Shown here in pieces: positions 1-11,400 of a stretch of DNA of 64,000 nt. Position 1 is the first letter of the stretch. Every line of letters starts with the position of its first letter. The stretch is from Poa pratensis (lineage: Eukaryota > Streptophyta > Magnoliopsida > Poales > Poaceae). The DNA is taken from contig CAMZMU010000062.1 of NCBI GenBank assembly GCA_947311845.1, forward strand, positions 47,957,879 through 48,021,878, given 5' to 3'. A program made the position numbers and the translations under genes. The notes beneath the pieces are model-generated. The model was not told the origin of the DNA. It was given only the letters and a program-made list of their open reading frames with translations, and ran no database searches.

Positions 1-144
1 TTTCTTCGTACTACAGGTGCCATTATTGATTCAAAGGAAGGGAATGTGAAGTTTCAGTTTCCACACAAGAAGAGCATGGAACACTTCCCAAGGAAGAGGG
101 ACACACCAAGGTTCAAGCTCCCTCATGAGCTACGTCCCCTTTGA
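1..144 (+). pseudogene. 3' tail of Athila/Sabrina-like gypsy retropepsin (partial)
   Basis: The first 47 codons read in frame 1 to a TGA at 142-144. The residues TTGAIIDSKEG followed by a KKSMEHFPRKR run match the C-terminal edge of gypsy retropepsin domains, where a glycine-alanine-isoleucine strand ends the fold. The active-site half lies outside the window. No reverse transcriptase, RNase H or integrase follows, although this element's LTR begins 2.3 kb downstream. The copy is therefore a gag-protease-only derivative or has lost its pol. The family call rests on remembered similarity to Triticeae Athila/Sabrina elements. Confidence 0.55.
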
Positions 145-2445
145 TTATCAAGTAAGTAAGCCTAGCTATATGGCTATAAAGAAAGCGCTTTACGGGAGGC
201 AACCCGGTTGTTTTTGTTTGAGATTTTCTTTGAGTCCTCTTGCTGTAACAAGAGAGTACTTTGTTAGTTTTGTTTCTGGATTTTTTAATAAAGAACCAAG
301 TTTTACCTATTTTGGGTTTGAAAAGTTGCTATTCATTTTCGGAGAGTTTTCTGCCTGCACGAAGTCTGTGCACGGTTTGATTTTTCATTTTTTTTTTATC
401 TGTAACTCCGATTGAGCTGTAATTTGAATAGTAGCTTCAACTTTTCATCATCTGCACACGTGATTTTTTGCAGATTTTTCTGACTAGTTTAAGTAGGGTA
501 GAAAATACGTTTTGTGCTGCTGTTTTTTTGGACAGATTCTGTCTTGATATTGTTTGATGCATTCTTTGAGCTTTTTGCTTGAATCTTTTTGATTCAATTG
601 AGTTTATGAGTAGGCATACAACATTATATACTCTCTGGACATTCATATGAATTTTTGCCTAAGGATTTTATGCAGCAAGGAACCTATTTGTTTATCACTA
701 CTAATATCACCCCACAGAAAAGAAATGGGAGAAACGGTGTTTTGAAGTTTTTTCACAGGGATTAGAGGAGCTGCACCAAGAGCTATCCAAGGATGGTGAA
801 GACCATAAGCTTGGGGATGTCAAGACAACCCCATTATACCAACACACTCTCGTTTTGCACACGTCTAACTTCAGTTTTTCGATCAATGCACTTTATCGAA
901 TAAACTTGGAGCGTCTTTTTATTTGCTTTTTGTTATTTGGTTTGATTTTTATTTTCTTGAGACCACCACTATCATTTATATATGAGAGAGCTACTGGAAG
1001 TTTCGGTTGAATTATGTTGGATGCTATTAAATATATTGGGATAGGGATGTTTGAGTTGATTTTAAAAGATACATATAGTTGCATAATTCATGTGCTTTGA
1101 ATGAGTATTAATTTGCAAGTGTGTTGTCAAGAGCTATCTTTTACCATGTTTAGATGTTGAATTTTAACTTTTCTTGGTTTAACATGGATTGATTAGTTCT
1201 ATGGACACTTATGCATGCTTTTAGATGGTCAACTTTCTCCCTATTGCTGGCCCAAAAATTACAACAAGTAAAAAGCTTGTTTCCCAACACCTTCAACCAA
1301 AGTTTTTCCAGTGAGTCCACCATATCTACCTATTAGCTTTATGCTATTCCAAGTATGTTTATCATGTTATATTGTGTTATCTATACTTCTGAATTTAAAT
1401 GCTTATGTTATTGATTGTCATGGGAAAAATTGGTTAAAAGCTCTCACGAACTTGATGCACAATTTACTTTTATTGCATTTAATAAGCATGAACCATTGTG
1501 ATTAAAATTATGAAGTTGTGGGCTTGACAATAGTTTTGGTTGGGAGTTAGCCCATATGTGCTGTCACATGGCAAGCTTTCAACATTGCACTTATTTATAT
1601 TTAGTTGATGTCATGTACTTTTGTTTATGGATGCCTATCATGGGTGAAATGAATGTGGATACTTAGTAAGTTCAAAGAGTTTGTATAAATGGTTAGAGAA
1701 ATGCCTGGGCCGCTAATCTAAGTCTAGTAAATAAAAGAGTGTTGAGATTGTTCATTGTCTGTTTGTCTTGTTGTTTTGACATGGGTTTGTTCATGTCAAG
1801 GGGCAAGAGGTACCCCAGTGCAGTTCTTGATGATACTATTATTACTTGCAATGACCTTTATTTGAATTTACTTTGTGGACCAAATTGAGTAACACATGGT
1901 GTAGGTACTTGTATTCAAGGGACATGAGACATTCAACCAATACATTGTCAAGCACACCACTCATATTTGCTTTCACTTTAAACATTAATCATTCAAGATG
2001 CTATGATAGGGGTAATGAGAGCTCCACACCAATGACTACCACATTGCAAGCATTAACTTAAGTAGAAGTGTTTGGAAGTTAGATAAAACTTATTCATGCT
2101 TTACCTCTACTTATTTATCTATCCAAAGTGTCCACCTTTTATATTCAGTTTTCATAAGAAGTACTCTATGACCACCATAGGATGTTTTTACTTTTCATTA
2201 TGCATACATTTGGTCCATAGTATTTCTTCTATGTTACACTTTGTGAATTTATCATTGAACATCTTTACATTAAGTATTTGATATCACTTCATAATTTATC
2301 TTGCATATTGTTATTCCTTTGAAGAATGAATCATTTGACTTTATGTAACAATAGTAATCACCTTTGATATCCATTGATAGTATGCAAAGTCCATGTTACT
2401 TTTATCACCTTCATACTCGGGACGAGCATGGGTTAAGCTTGGGGA
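145..2445 (+). other. Non-coding 3' internal region of the Athila/Sabrina-like element
   Basis: About 2.3 kb of AT-rich DNA between the protease stop and the LTR. Only short random ORFs are present. It begins with the phrase GGGAGGCAACCCGG (around 195-208), common just after the coding part of such elements. Purine tracts AAGCTTGGGGATG occur at about 808 and again at 2436, the second directly against the LTR, where it would act as the polypurine tract priming plus-strand synthesis. The first may be a secondary or decayed copy. No gene is supported here. Confidence 0.5.
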
Positions 2446-3980
2446 TGTTGATGCATGTAAAATGCATACATGTACTTTACATTTTATTACATGTTATTCC
2501 ATGTTATTTGCATCATATAAGGGTTATATTCATGATTTATATTAAGTTTTGGGGATAATTAACAATGTCCCCATTTTTCTGAAATTAACCCTGCACTGTC
2601 AGATAACCCCTTTTTCTATATTTTTACGTTTCAGGCGACCAAACGACGTCCAAATGACCTGAGATTTTACGGGGATCACTTTTTTGGAAGTAACGAAACG
2701 TATGCGCAAAGGAATCGAATAAATGGAGACCAGAAGGCCGAAAGGGGTGGGCCCACGCGGCCAGATTCCCTGACCGCGTGGGACCCACCAAACTGGCCCT
2801 CGGGCCTCCGCTGCTTTCGATCCTTCTTCCCGAAGCTTCGTCTTGACCTAAAAACGACTATATATAGACCCCTCAGGGCTTTCGCGAAAGGGAGCGCCGC
2901 CGAAACACAGAAACCACGAAACAGAGACCTGGAGTTGAAGATTGGAGGGGGAAAACTCCGGCGGGCGCTGCCGGCGTTGTCTCCTTCCCCTCCAACAACA
3001 TCTCCACCGACACCATGATGAAGAGGGAGTAGTCCACCCCTGGACTATGGGTTTGTGGAAGTAACTTGTGTATCTCTCCTCTCTATGAGCTTCACTAATT
3101 AGTACCGTATGAGCTGCTGAACAAGATTACGGTCATCTATGTAATTCCTTTGTGGTGGATCTTTATTATGAGTTAATACATGTTTGAGATTGCAATGGTT
3201 TTGTTTCAGTTATGAAAGTAGATGCATATTATGTACCCCGTTCTTATTTACTTGTCATGATCAAGCATGTTTATGAGAGCATGTGAGGGGGAACGTGTGC
3301 ATTAGTTGGAGTAACGGGGGTGGCTAGTGCAGTGAACGTGACAGATAGTTCTGCGATCCACTTGGGTTTTCTACCTTACTTTGTTGCCTCACTAGGGATA
3401 AACAAAAATACCATGCTACCGGAGAGTGGATGTGACATTGGCCACTACCTCCATGACTAGATCTAGCATGTTCTTATTTTAACTTCATGTCATTGAACTT
3501 ATTGCTATGCTCTGATTTATCTTAATTACTAAGGTGTTATGATTTAGTTCGCATCTTGGTGGAGCATAAGAGAGAGAACAACTTATACTTGAGATCTCTA
3601 TGTTAGGACGTGATGCCCATATTATTAATAACTTGTCAAACCATGTCTTGCCATCTTTCATGTTAATTTTAGTGTTCCATTGTCTACCACGTTATCAAGA
3701 GAGAGTGCATTTGTGAAACCATGAACCCCGGTCCATTTTTAATCATAAGAAACACCTTTCCAACATTTTTATCACCACTTTTGTTTGCTGCCATTATTAA
3801 ATCCGAAAATACAAAAATACTTTTACATCTTGCATTCATCATAAAAAACCCAAAAATATCATTTATCATTGTTTCCACCATCATTGCATATTTATTTTAC
3901 CATCATTGCATATTTACTACTGTTTGCATATTTATTTTATTATCATTCTCACACCTTGTGCTTGACAACCACTTGGTGAG
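2446..3980 (+). repeat. 3' LTR of Athila/Sabrina-like element, left part
   Basis: The LTR starts at TGTTGATG (2446) or TGATGC (2449), directly after the polypurine tract. A TATA box (ACTATATATAG, about 2857-2867) lies in the middle, followed by a GC-rich leader. At 3976-3980 the sequence GTGAG is duplicated by the inserted Tat element, and the LTR resumes at 18387. Rejoined length is about 1.7 kb. The right-hand end resembles the inverted LTR end at 62969, so both copies belong to related families. Confidence 0.6.
2857..2867 (+). promoter_or_regulatory. TATA box of the Athila/Sabrina-like LTR
   Basis: ACTATATATAG precedes a GC-rich leader inside the LTR. A matching TATA box sits at a comparable distance from the LTR end in the inverted copy near 63972. 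Position and sequence fit an LTR promoter; activity cannot be judged. Confidence 0.5.
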
Positions 3981-4921
3981 TGTCGGGGGGTTACCCCCGG
4001 GTAGGGTAATGATGAGGTAAAGACATGTAAGGTTAAGGCAGTAAGCTGTCCGAGGGAACGATTGAGCAAGGACGCAGGAGGCGTCATCCGACGTAAGGTG
4101 TACGTCCGAGGTATACTTTCCGAGGTATATCCTCCGAGGTATCAACCTCGGGGCAGTCAGCTAGCTACCACAGGAATAAGATATTCTCCACCGAGGTATA
4201 TGATCAGGAGTGTTATCCGAGGTTGGCAGCAAGGATCGAGGCATGTCAGAGAGGTCACGGGTGCCGCAGAGCTCGTAGCCCGAGGCTTCAGAGGACGGCG
4301 AGGTCCGTCCACGGGATTCCCGGAAGCTCGGGGGCCTAGGAGCTGACTTGGCTATTTCGGGAAAGGTCTACAGGCTAGACCTCGGCAGGCTACTGAAGTA
4401 TGACCGAAGAGGAAAGCTAGGCCTGGCTGGCCTGACAGTCCGGCCGTTGGGCTGGCAGGAGGCAGAGGCTTGTCTTCTACCTTTTGGCCATGCCATTGTC
4501 AGTTGTAGGCAGGGGTAAAAATGTACTTCGGCCTGTGTATATATGCGGCATCTCTACCTCCAGAGAGGGGAAAAACCCTAGCTCATTTCCCCCTTCGTAG
4601 TTTCACCTTCTACCTCGAGCTCTCACTTTGGTAGCAACATACAGCTCGAGGAGCACCTTGTACTGAGAACCACACTGATATATTGAGAGAGGCAAGGCAG
4701 GAGTAGGGGTTTTACTTCCTCACGAAGGCCCCGAACCTGGGTACATCGTGGTGTCTTTTGTGTTCTTGGCTTTCTTGGTTTCTTGTTCATGTTCTTGTGG
4801 TTTCTTGCATGTTCTTGCTTGTGCACGTCTTGAGTGCATAAACCCTCCCCGGATTCCCCCAACGACCGTTCGGCCCCAACTAAGCCATACCCATGGCATC
4901 TGCCGTGATCCCACCACGACA
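3981..4921 (+). repeat. 5' LTR of Tat element A
   Basis: 941 bases, TG...CA bounded. Contains the TATA box TATATAT at about 4538-4544, then the R/U5 leader starting near AAAACCCTAGC. It carries many CCGAGGTAT-like repeats in its first third. Differences from the 3' LTR: CTCCACC versus CTCACC near 4188, GGCTATT versus GGCCATT near 4351, and CGGCATC versus CGGCTTC near 4548. Confidence 0.95.
4538..4544 (+). promoter_or_regulatory. TATA box in 5' LTR of Tat element A
   Basis: TATATAT in the context GCCTGTGTATATATGCGGC. It lies about 55 bases before a CTAGCTCATTTCC leader, as expected for an LTR promoter driving full-length transcription. The same motif is present in the 3' LTR near 17998. Confidence 0.6.
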
Positions 4922-6467
4922 GTTGGCGCCCACCGTGGGGCAGATTGAGGCGTTGGGTGGAGTTTCCATCCGGACGGGCTCCTCTGGGTGTGTTCTTTCT
5001 GGCCTTGTTACCAAGATCGGCGAGTTCGCCTTTGTGAGCGACAATGCGGGGTGCTTCGCCGGCAAGCCTTTCCCCACCGATGGTTTCCTCATGATGCTCG
5101 GCAGCTTCCCCACATACGTTGCTGTCGAGGTGGTTCGCGAGTACCCGGAGCAGGTGCTCGTGGACGACGAAACTCCTCTCCTGGCGGCTTTGGGTCGGCG
5201 TGTCACTCGCCCTCCGAGGTGTGTGGAGGTGATGATGGCTGGTACCAGGCCTGCAGCTAGCAAGGCAGATGCTGGCAAGGTCGCGCTAGCCGAGGTGGAG
5301 GCGACGCCAACCGCGCTGCCTGAGAAATCAGGTCGGACGGCGAAGTTTCCGTACGAGAAACCTAGTCAGAATGAGCAGTTGGGCATGCCAAGGGAAGAAG
5401 TTCCCTTAGAAGCTATCGTTGATAGGTTAGCTCGGCCACTCGCAGTAGAGGCAAGTGTGGAGCATACGGTGGCCGGGTTAGAGGCAGAGCGCCAGAGGGT
5501 GCTGAGAGAAGCTCGGTTGCTGGCCGAGGCTAAGCAGCAGTTCGATATGGAGCAGAAGGAGTACAATGCTGCACATGGTATAGAGGATGGTTTTACTCCG
5601 GTTGTGCGGCGTAAGAAAGCTGCTCTGCTCAACCGAGGCAAGGACCTCTATGGGGAGATGGCTAGGGCTGCAGTCTCGGGCTCGAGTAAGGCAACAAGTA
5701 GCAGGTCGGCTACTGGTAGGCCGGTGTATAGTTCACCAGCTAAGAACCTTAGAGCAGCCGAAGCAGTAAGGGCCGGGCTATCGGAGTTGACCGGAGATGC
5801 ATGGCGTGAGCAGCAGAAGCGGCTCAATGAGTTAGTGCATGTGGCCAGCAAGCAAAATGAAGCCCTCCGCAAGGCCGGGCTTGGCGGTTCGCAGGCGGTC
5901 CATTCGATTAGGCCAGTTAGCCAGGGGTCCAAGGGGCAAGCCTCGTCTCCACACGTCGGAGGAGCCGATCGTGCCCGGAGTGTCACTTCAGGTCGGAACA
6001 AGGAGATGCAGCTGCAAGTGTACGATCCGGTGTTAGCTGGGAAGCAAAAGGTCGGCAACGCTAGCCGAGCCAATGGAGACCCCGGCCCAGGTGATGCAAG
6101 CCGAGCTAAGGGCCGTTCAGCTCAGGGAAATCAGAACGGTGGGCAAGCAGCGTCGGCTGGCCGAGGTAAACCACCTCAGCCCCCGAGGCATCAGCAGCAA
6201 CCCCGGCCGCAGGAGCAGTATCAGCAAGAGCCGGAGTATGTTCCGCAGCCGAAGAACGTCGGTCGAGGTGGCGACCGATATGATGATGGAAATTCAGCCA
6301 TGGAGCGGGCTGGATTCTATAGAGTGGATGGTGCATTGGGAGAACGTATCGGAGCTCGGACGTTGCCTACAGGTGATGCGCGCTACAAGCTAGATCGGAT
6401 TTACATGTCCGAGAGTTGGAGGAGGAAGGCCCTCCTGGTCCGGCGTGTTTTGGACCTCGGATCATGA
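4893..6467 (+). CDS. gag N-terminal ORF of Tat element A
   Basis: An open frame of 524 codons. Its first ATG lies in the LTR and the frame runs through the primer-binding site, so the true start may be the downstream ATG-ATG pair at 5232. The middle (about residues 185-225) is rich in Glu, Arg, Ala and Gln with heptad-like spacing, suggesting a coiled coil. The C-terminal third is Gln/Pro/Gly-rich and low in complexity (about residues 400-450). The retrotransposon gag domain proper comes in the next ORF, in a different frame, overlapping by 52 bases. Either a frameshift mutation or a programmed shift joins them; a mutation or sequence error is simpler. Confidence 0.7.
   Translation: MASAVIPPRQLAPTVGQIEALGGVSIRTGSSGCVLSGLVTKIGEFAFVSDNAGCFAGKPFPTDGFLMMLGSFPTYVAVEVVREYPEQVLVDDETPLLAALGRRVTRPPRCVEVMMAGTRPAASKADAGKVALAEVEATPTALPEKSGRTAKFPYEKPSQNEQLGMPREEVPLEAIVDRLARPLAVEASVEHTVAGLEAERQRVLREARLLAEAKQQFDMEQKEYNAAHGIEDGFTPVVRRKKAALLNRGKDLYGEMARAAVSGSSKATSSRSATGRPVYSSPAKNLRAAEAVRAGLSELTGDAWREQQKRLNELVHVASKQNEALRKAGLGGSQAVHSIRPVSQGSKGQASSPHVGGADRARSVTSGRNKEMQLQVYDPVLAGKQKVGNASRANGDPGPGDASRAKGRSAQGNQNGGQAASAGRGKPPQPPRHQQQPRPQEQYQQEPEYVPQPKNVGRGGDRYDDGNSAMERAGFYRVDGALGERIGARTLPTGDARYKLDRIYMSESWRRKALLVRRVLDLGS
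4924..4940 (+). other. Primer-binding site of Tat element A
   Basis: TGGCGCCCACCGTGGGG starts two bases after the LTR end. A TGGCGCC start is typical of plant gypsy primer-binding sites that pair with a tRNA 3' end. I did not assign the tRNA. An upstream ATG (4893) in the LTR reads in frame through this site into the gag ORF. Confidence 0.8.
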
Positions 6468-8464
6468 AGGAACCACCTCCACCGGTGTCTCAGTTTCAGT
6501 TGGGTCGGAGTACCAGGCCGTACAATGGGAGCACCAAGCCGCAAGATTGGCTAGCTGATTATGTTTCAGCAGTATACATTGCGGGGGGCAATCGCCGATG
6601 GGCGGTCCGGTATCTCCCGCACATGTTGGAAGGTCCTGCTCGGATCTGGCTGAACAATCTGCCGGAGAATAGCATCGATTGCTGGCTGGATTTAGAGGAG
6701 GCATTCAATAGCAACTTCGCCAGCACTTACAGGAGGCCAAACCGACCTCAGCTTTTGCAGGCGTGCAAGCAGGAGGACAATGAGACTGACCGAGAATTCT
6801 TGACTCGGTGGAGCAATGTTCGGAACTCCTGTGAGGGAGTTATCGAAGCACAGGCTATAGCGTGGTTTGCTGATGGATGTCGGTATGGTAGCATGTTGTG
6901 GCAGAGGCTCCAGAGAGATATGCCAAAGACTCTGGCCGAGACGATTCGGATAGCTGATTCCTATGCCCTTGGCGATCCGATGCAGCCTCTGCTGGATGGG
7001 AATGCCCGGAACAGGAGGAATCCGATGAACAACCGCAACAACGGACCGAGGTTTGATAACCGTCAAGAGTTCGGGCAGAAGAGGAGAGAACCAGATTTCC
7101 AAGTCAATGCTGTAAACCCAAGTCAGTCCGGACCTGGAGGCGCCCAGAAACCGAAGACTGAGGGTCAGGCGTGGACTCCGAACCAGAACCAGAATCAGGG
7201 AGGTGGTGCGAAGCAGTGGCAGGAGGCCGGACCACCTGTGACTTACGAGTCATTGGTGAATGGACCATGTATCTATCATGGCAGGAATGGCAGAACACCC
7301 AACCATACCACTCTGCAGTGTAGTTTTCATCACCGAACCGCTGCAGAAGGGGCGAAAGCTGGGGCAAACCGGAGTGGGCCACCGAACCAATGGCGTAGAC
7401 CTCAATATCCGAACACGCAGCAGCAGCATAAGCCGACCATAGCGGCGCAGAATCAGAGCTTAACCGGAGCAAATTCAACCCCGGTGCATGCGGCCCAAAA
7501 TCAGAAGACGGTGCAGGCGAAACCGGTGAATGCAGTGAGTGCCCAGGGCAACAACAACAACGGTGGTGCCGGCCAAAGCCAAACGTGGTCCTTTGAGAAT
7601 CAGAGGTATGAGAACCCCGGTAATGATTATAGGGAAGTACATCAGAGCTACGTGGTGTTTGTGACTGAGTCAACTGATAAGAAGAGTATGCTGAGGCGTG
7701 CCAAGGAGGTGAATGCAGTATCTCCGGCGGTGGTGAAATACATGAACTGGTCCGAGCAAGAGATCACTTGGAGCAGGCAAGATACACCTCGGATCATGCC
7801 GAGCCCTGGAAACTATGCACTGGTGGTGGATCCGACGTTTTGTGGGCCGACCAACAATGTGAGATTCACCCGAGTCTTGGTGGACAATGGGAGTGCCATA
7901 AATATCATGTACCGAGACACAATGGTCAAGCTGGGATACTCACCGAACCAGTTGCAGCCTAGCAGCTGTACATTTCACGGTATTGTGCCCGGGGTCTCTT
8001 GTGCACCTATGGGAAAGATTTGGGTCGACGTGGGTTTTGGTACCCGAGATAACAGCCGAGTTGAAAGTCTTGAGTTCGAGGTTGTGGACTTGCAGAGCCC
8101 TTACCATGCCTTGCTGGGAAGGCCAGCCTTGGCCAAGTTCATGATCTCCACTCATGTGGCTTACCTAAAGATGAAAATGCCGGGGCCCAAGGGAATAATA
8201 ACCATTTCTGGTGACTACAAGAAGGCTATGCAATGTGCCTCGGCGGGATCCAGTTTAGCCGAGTCCTTGGTGATCGCGGCGGAGAAGAAGCAACTTCAGA
8301 AGGTGGTGGCAATGGCGCAGTCTACTCAGCTCGGCATGTCCGGACTAATTACTCCGGACATGAGCGCTTCATTCGAGGTGCCCAAGGAGACCAAGAAAAT
8401 CCCGCTGGACTCGGAGAACCCGGAGCGTTTCGCCATCATTGGTACTGGCATGGACGAGAAATAG
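6416..8464 (+). CDS. gag capsid domain plus aspartic protease of Tat element A
   Basis: 682 codons. Residues about 20-190 hold the retrotransposon gag fold: motifs PQDWLADY, ARIWLNNLP, and the ACKQEDNETDREFLTRW core. A Gln/Asn-rich linker follows, with CxxHxxNGRTxNHTTLQC near residue 287, a degenerate zinc knuckle. The retropepsin occupies about residues 475-620, with VDNGSAINIMY as active site and LLGRPALAKF near its end. The frame closes at TAG 8462-8464. The same frame continues afterwards into the reverse transcriptase region, so this stop is an in-frame amber within gag-pro-pol, plausibly a C-to-T change. Confidence 0.85.
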   Translation: MEEEGPPGPACFGPRIMKEPPPPVSQFQLGRSTRPYNGSTKPQDWLADYVSAVYIAGGNRRWAVRYLPHMLEGPARIWLNNLPENSIDCWLDLEEAFNSNFASTYRRPNRPQLLQACKQEDNETDREFLTRWSNVRNSCEGVIEAQAIAWFADGCRYGSMLWQRLQRDMPKTLAETIRIADSYALGDPMQPLLDGNARNRRNPMNNRNNGPRFDNRQEFGQKRREPDFQVNAVNPSQSGPGGAQKPKTEGQAWTPNQNQNQGGGAKQWQEAGPPVTYESLVNGPCIYHGRNGRTPNHTTLQCSFHHRTAAEGAKAGANRSGPPNQWRRPQYPNTQQQHKPTIAAQNQSLTGANSTPVHAAQNQKTVQAKPVNAVSAQGNNNNGGAGQSQTWSFENQRYENPGNDYREVHQSYVVFVTESTDKKSMLRRAKEVNAVSPAVVKYMNWSEQEITWSRQDTPRIMPSPGNYALVVDPTFCGPTNNVRFTRVLVDNGSAINIMYRDTMVKLGYSPNQLQPSSCTFHGIVPGVSCAPMGKIWVDVGFGTRDNSRVESLEFEVVDLQSPYHALLGRPALAKFMISTHVAYLKMKMPGPKGIITISGDYKKAMQCASAGSSLAESLVIAAEKKQLQKVVAMAQSTQLGMSGLITPDMSASFEVPKETKKIPLDSENPERFAIIGTGMDEK

Positions 8465-11400
8465 GAAAGCGCGCTCTGTCACTTCCTCCGTGAGAATCGG
8501 GACATTTTTGCATGGTCGGCTAAAGACCTGCCAGGTGTTCCGAGGGAGTTGGCAGAGCACTCTTTGTTTGTTCGGCCAGAGGTGAAACCAGTGCGTCAAC
8601 CGACGCGGCGGCTCTCAGATGACCGAAGAAAGGTGGTACTCGAAGAACTGGCGAAGTTACTGGCTGCAGGCTTCATCATGGAAGTGCTGCATCCGGACTG
8701 GATATCTAATCCAGTCCTCGTGGAGAAAAAGAAGGACGAACCGGCGGTAGTCAAGGTGTGGCGCATGTGCATTGACTTCACCAACCTGAACAAGGCGTGC
8801 CCGAAGGATCCCTTTCCTTTACCTCGGATTGATCAAGTGATCGATTCTACGGCTGGATGTGAGCTGTTGTCTTTTATTGATGCATATTCTGGTTTTCACC
8901 AGATCCCACTGAACACTGATGATCAAATAAAGACTGCCTTTATTACCCCGTACGGGGCGTATTGCTATCGTGTCATGTGTTTCGGTTTGAGAAATGCCGG
9001 GGCAACTTATCAAAGGTGTATGCAGAAGTGCTTACATTCTCAAATGGGCAAGAATGTGCAAGTGTATGTCGATGACATTGTTATCAAAACTAAAAAGAAG
9101 CATACTCTCATCGAAGACCTCGAAGAGACATTTGCAAATTTAAGAAAGTATCGGTTGAAACTTAACCCGGACAAGTGCACCTTTGGTGTCCCGGCTGGAA
9201 AATTGCTCGGTTTCCTCGTATCGAGCCGAGGTATAGAAGTTAACCCGGCTAAGATCCGAGCTATCGAAAGAATGAAGTTGCCGAACTGTTTAAAAGATGT
9301 GCAGAAGTTCACGGGATGCCTTGCATCTTTAAGTCGGTTTGTAAGTCGGCTAGGAGAAAAAGCCTTACCATTGTATCAACTTATGAAGAAAAGTACCAGT
9401 TTCACTTGGACCCCGCAGGCGGACGCGGCGTTCAATGAGCTGAAGAAGATGTTGTCCACTGCTCCGGTGTTGGCATCCCCTTTGCAGAATGAACCGATGT
9501 TGATATACATTGCGGCTACAAACCGGGTCGTAAGTGTTGCAGTGGTGGTGGAGCGAGACGAAGGAGGCAAATCGGTGCAGAGACCAATCTACTACCTGAG
9601 CGAGGTGATATCCACGTCGAAGCAAAACTACCCCCACTACCAGAAGATGACGTACGGAGTATACCTGGCGGTTAAGAAACTGAAGCATTACTTCCAAGAG
9701 CATCCCATGACGGTGGTATGTGATGCTCCAATCTCGGAGATCATCGGATGCAAGGACGCAACTGGGCGAGTTGCCAAATGGGCGATCGAGGTATCTCCAT
9801 ACACTCCGCATTATGAAAGGCGAGATGCAATCAAGTCGCAGGCGCTGCCGGACTTTTTATGCGATTGGGCCGAGATGCAATATGAGCCGCCCTTGCCGGA
9901 CTATAATTATTGGAAGATGCACTTTGATGGGTCCAAGACCAAGGTCGGATTAGGTGCCGGCGTAGTCCTAACCTCGCCGAAGCAAGACCAGTTGAAGTAT
10001 GTGCTGCAAATCCATTTCTCGGCGTCGAACAACGTGGCGGAGTATGAGGCCCTGATCCATGGGCTCAAGGTGGCAAAGGAGATAGGTGTCCGGCGTATAG
10101 AATGCTTCGGCGATTCAGCTTTGGTGGTGCATCAATCCACCGGCACTTGGGATGCGTTGGATGCGAACATGGAGTTGTATCGGTTTCATGTGCAAAAGGT
10201 GTCTGGGTTCTTCGAAGGATGTGAGTACAAGCACATACCTCGGGGGGAGAATGAAGCCGCCGACGTATTGTCCAAGCTCGGTTCATCCAAAGAACCGGTG
10301 CCACCGGGGATAGCGCTGAACCATTTGAGAACTCCTTCAATCAAGCCCTCGCCTGACTCCGAGTCAATTTTCTTACCGCCAAGTTCGGAGTCTGAGCCTA
10401 TTCCTATGGAGGTAGACGTCGGATGCGTTTGGCCGGACTCGGGGACTGCTTCGCAGTATCCGAGGACTGATGGAGCTTTTCCTATGGAGATAGATGATGG
10501 GAACTTCGGGTCTGACCCGGGGACTTCGCACCAACACTCGGGGACTGGCCGAGCAATGGTGGAGGAAATCATGAAGGAGATCATGGCGACCGAACCAATG
10601 GAGATAGATGAGAGGCTTTTTCCTCTGCATCCAGTGCCGGAATGGGCGGAGCAGATCATGAACTTCATAGCCGATGGAAGTTTGCCAAGTGATACAACCG
10701 AGGCAAGGAGAATCCAGAGGAGAGCTAAGGGATACACCATCATCAACAAGGAGCTATACAAGAGAAGTGTGACCGAGGTGTTGCAGAGGTGTGTCGAACC
10801 AGCTGAAGGCAAGGAGATGCTTTTAGAAATCCACCAAGGAGAATGTGGACATCATTGCAGCACAAGAGCTCTGGTGGCCAAGGTGTTCCGGCACGGGTTC
10901 TATTGGCCCACCGCCAATGCCGATGCAGAAGATATAGTTCGGAAATGTGAAGGGTGCCAAAGGTTCGCCAAGCAGCAGCACATGCCAGCTTCGGCGCTCA
11001 AGACCATTCCTATCACGTGGCCCTTTGCAGTTTGGTGTCTGGACATGGTGGGAGAATTCAAGCCAGCCCGAGGCAATATGACTCACATACTGGTGATGGT
11101 GGACAAATTCACTAAGTGGATCGAGGTGAAGCCAATCCGAAAAGTGGATGGTCATACGGCGGTGACCTTTTTGAAGGAAATAATCCTGAGATATGGATAT
11201 CCTCATAGTATCATTACAGACAACGGCACGAACTTTGCTGTCGGAGAGTTTGCTCGGTTCTGCATGAGTAAGGGAATTCGACTTGATGTAGCCTCGGTGG
11301 CTCACCCACAGGCTAATGGGCAAGTAGAGAGGTCAAATGCATTGGTATTGGCCGGAATCAAAGCTCGGTTGGTAGAACCACTGTTGAAAACACCGGGGTG

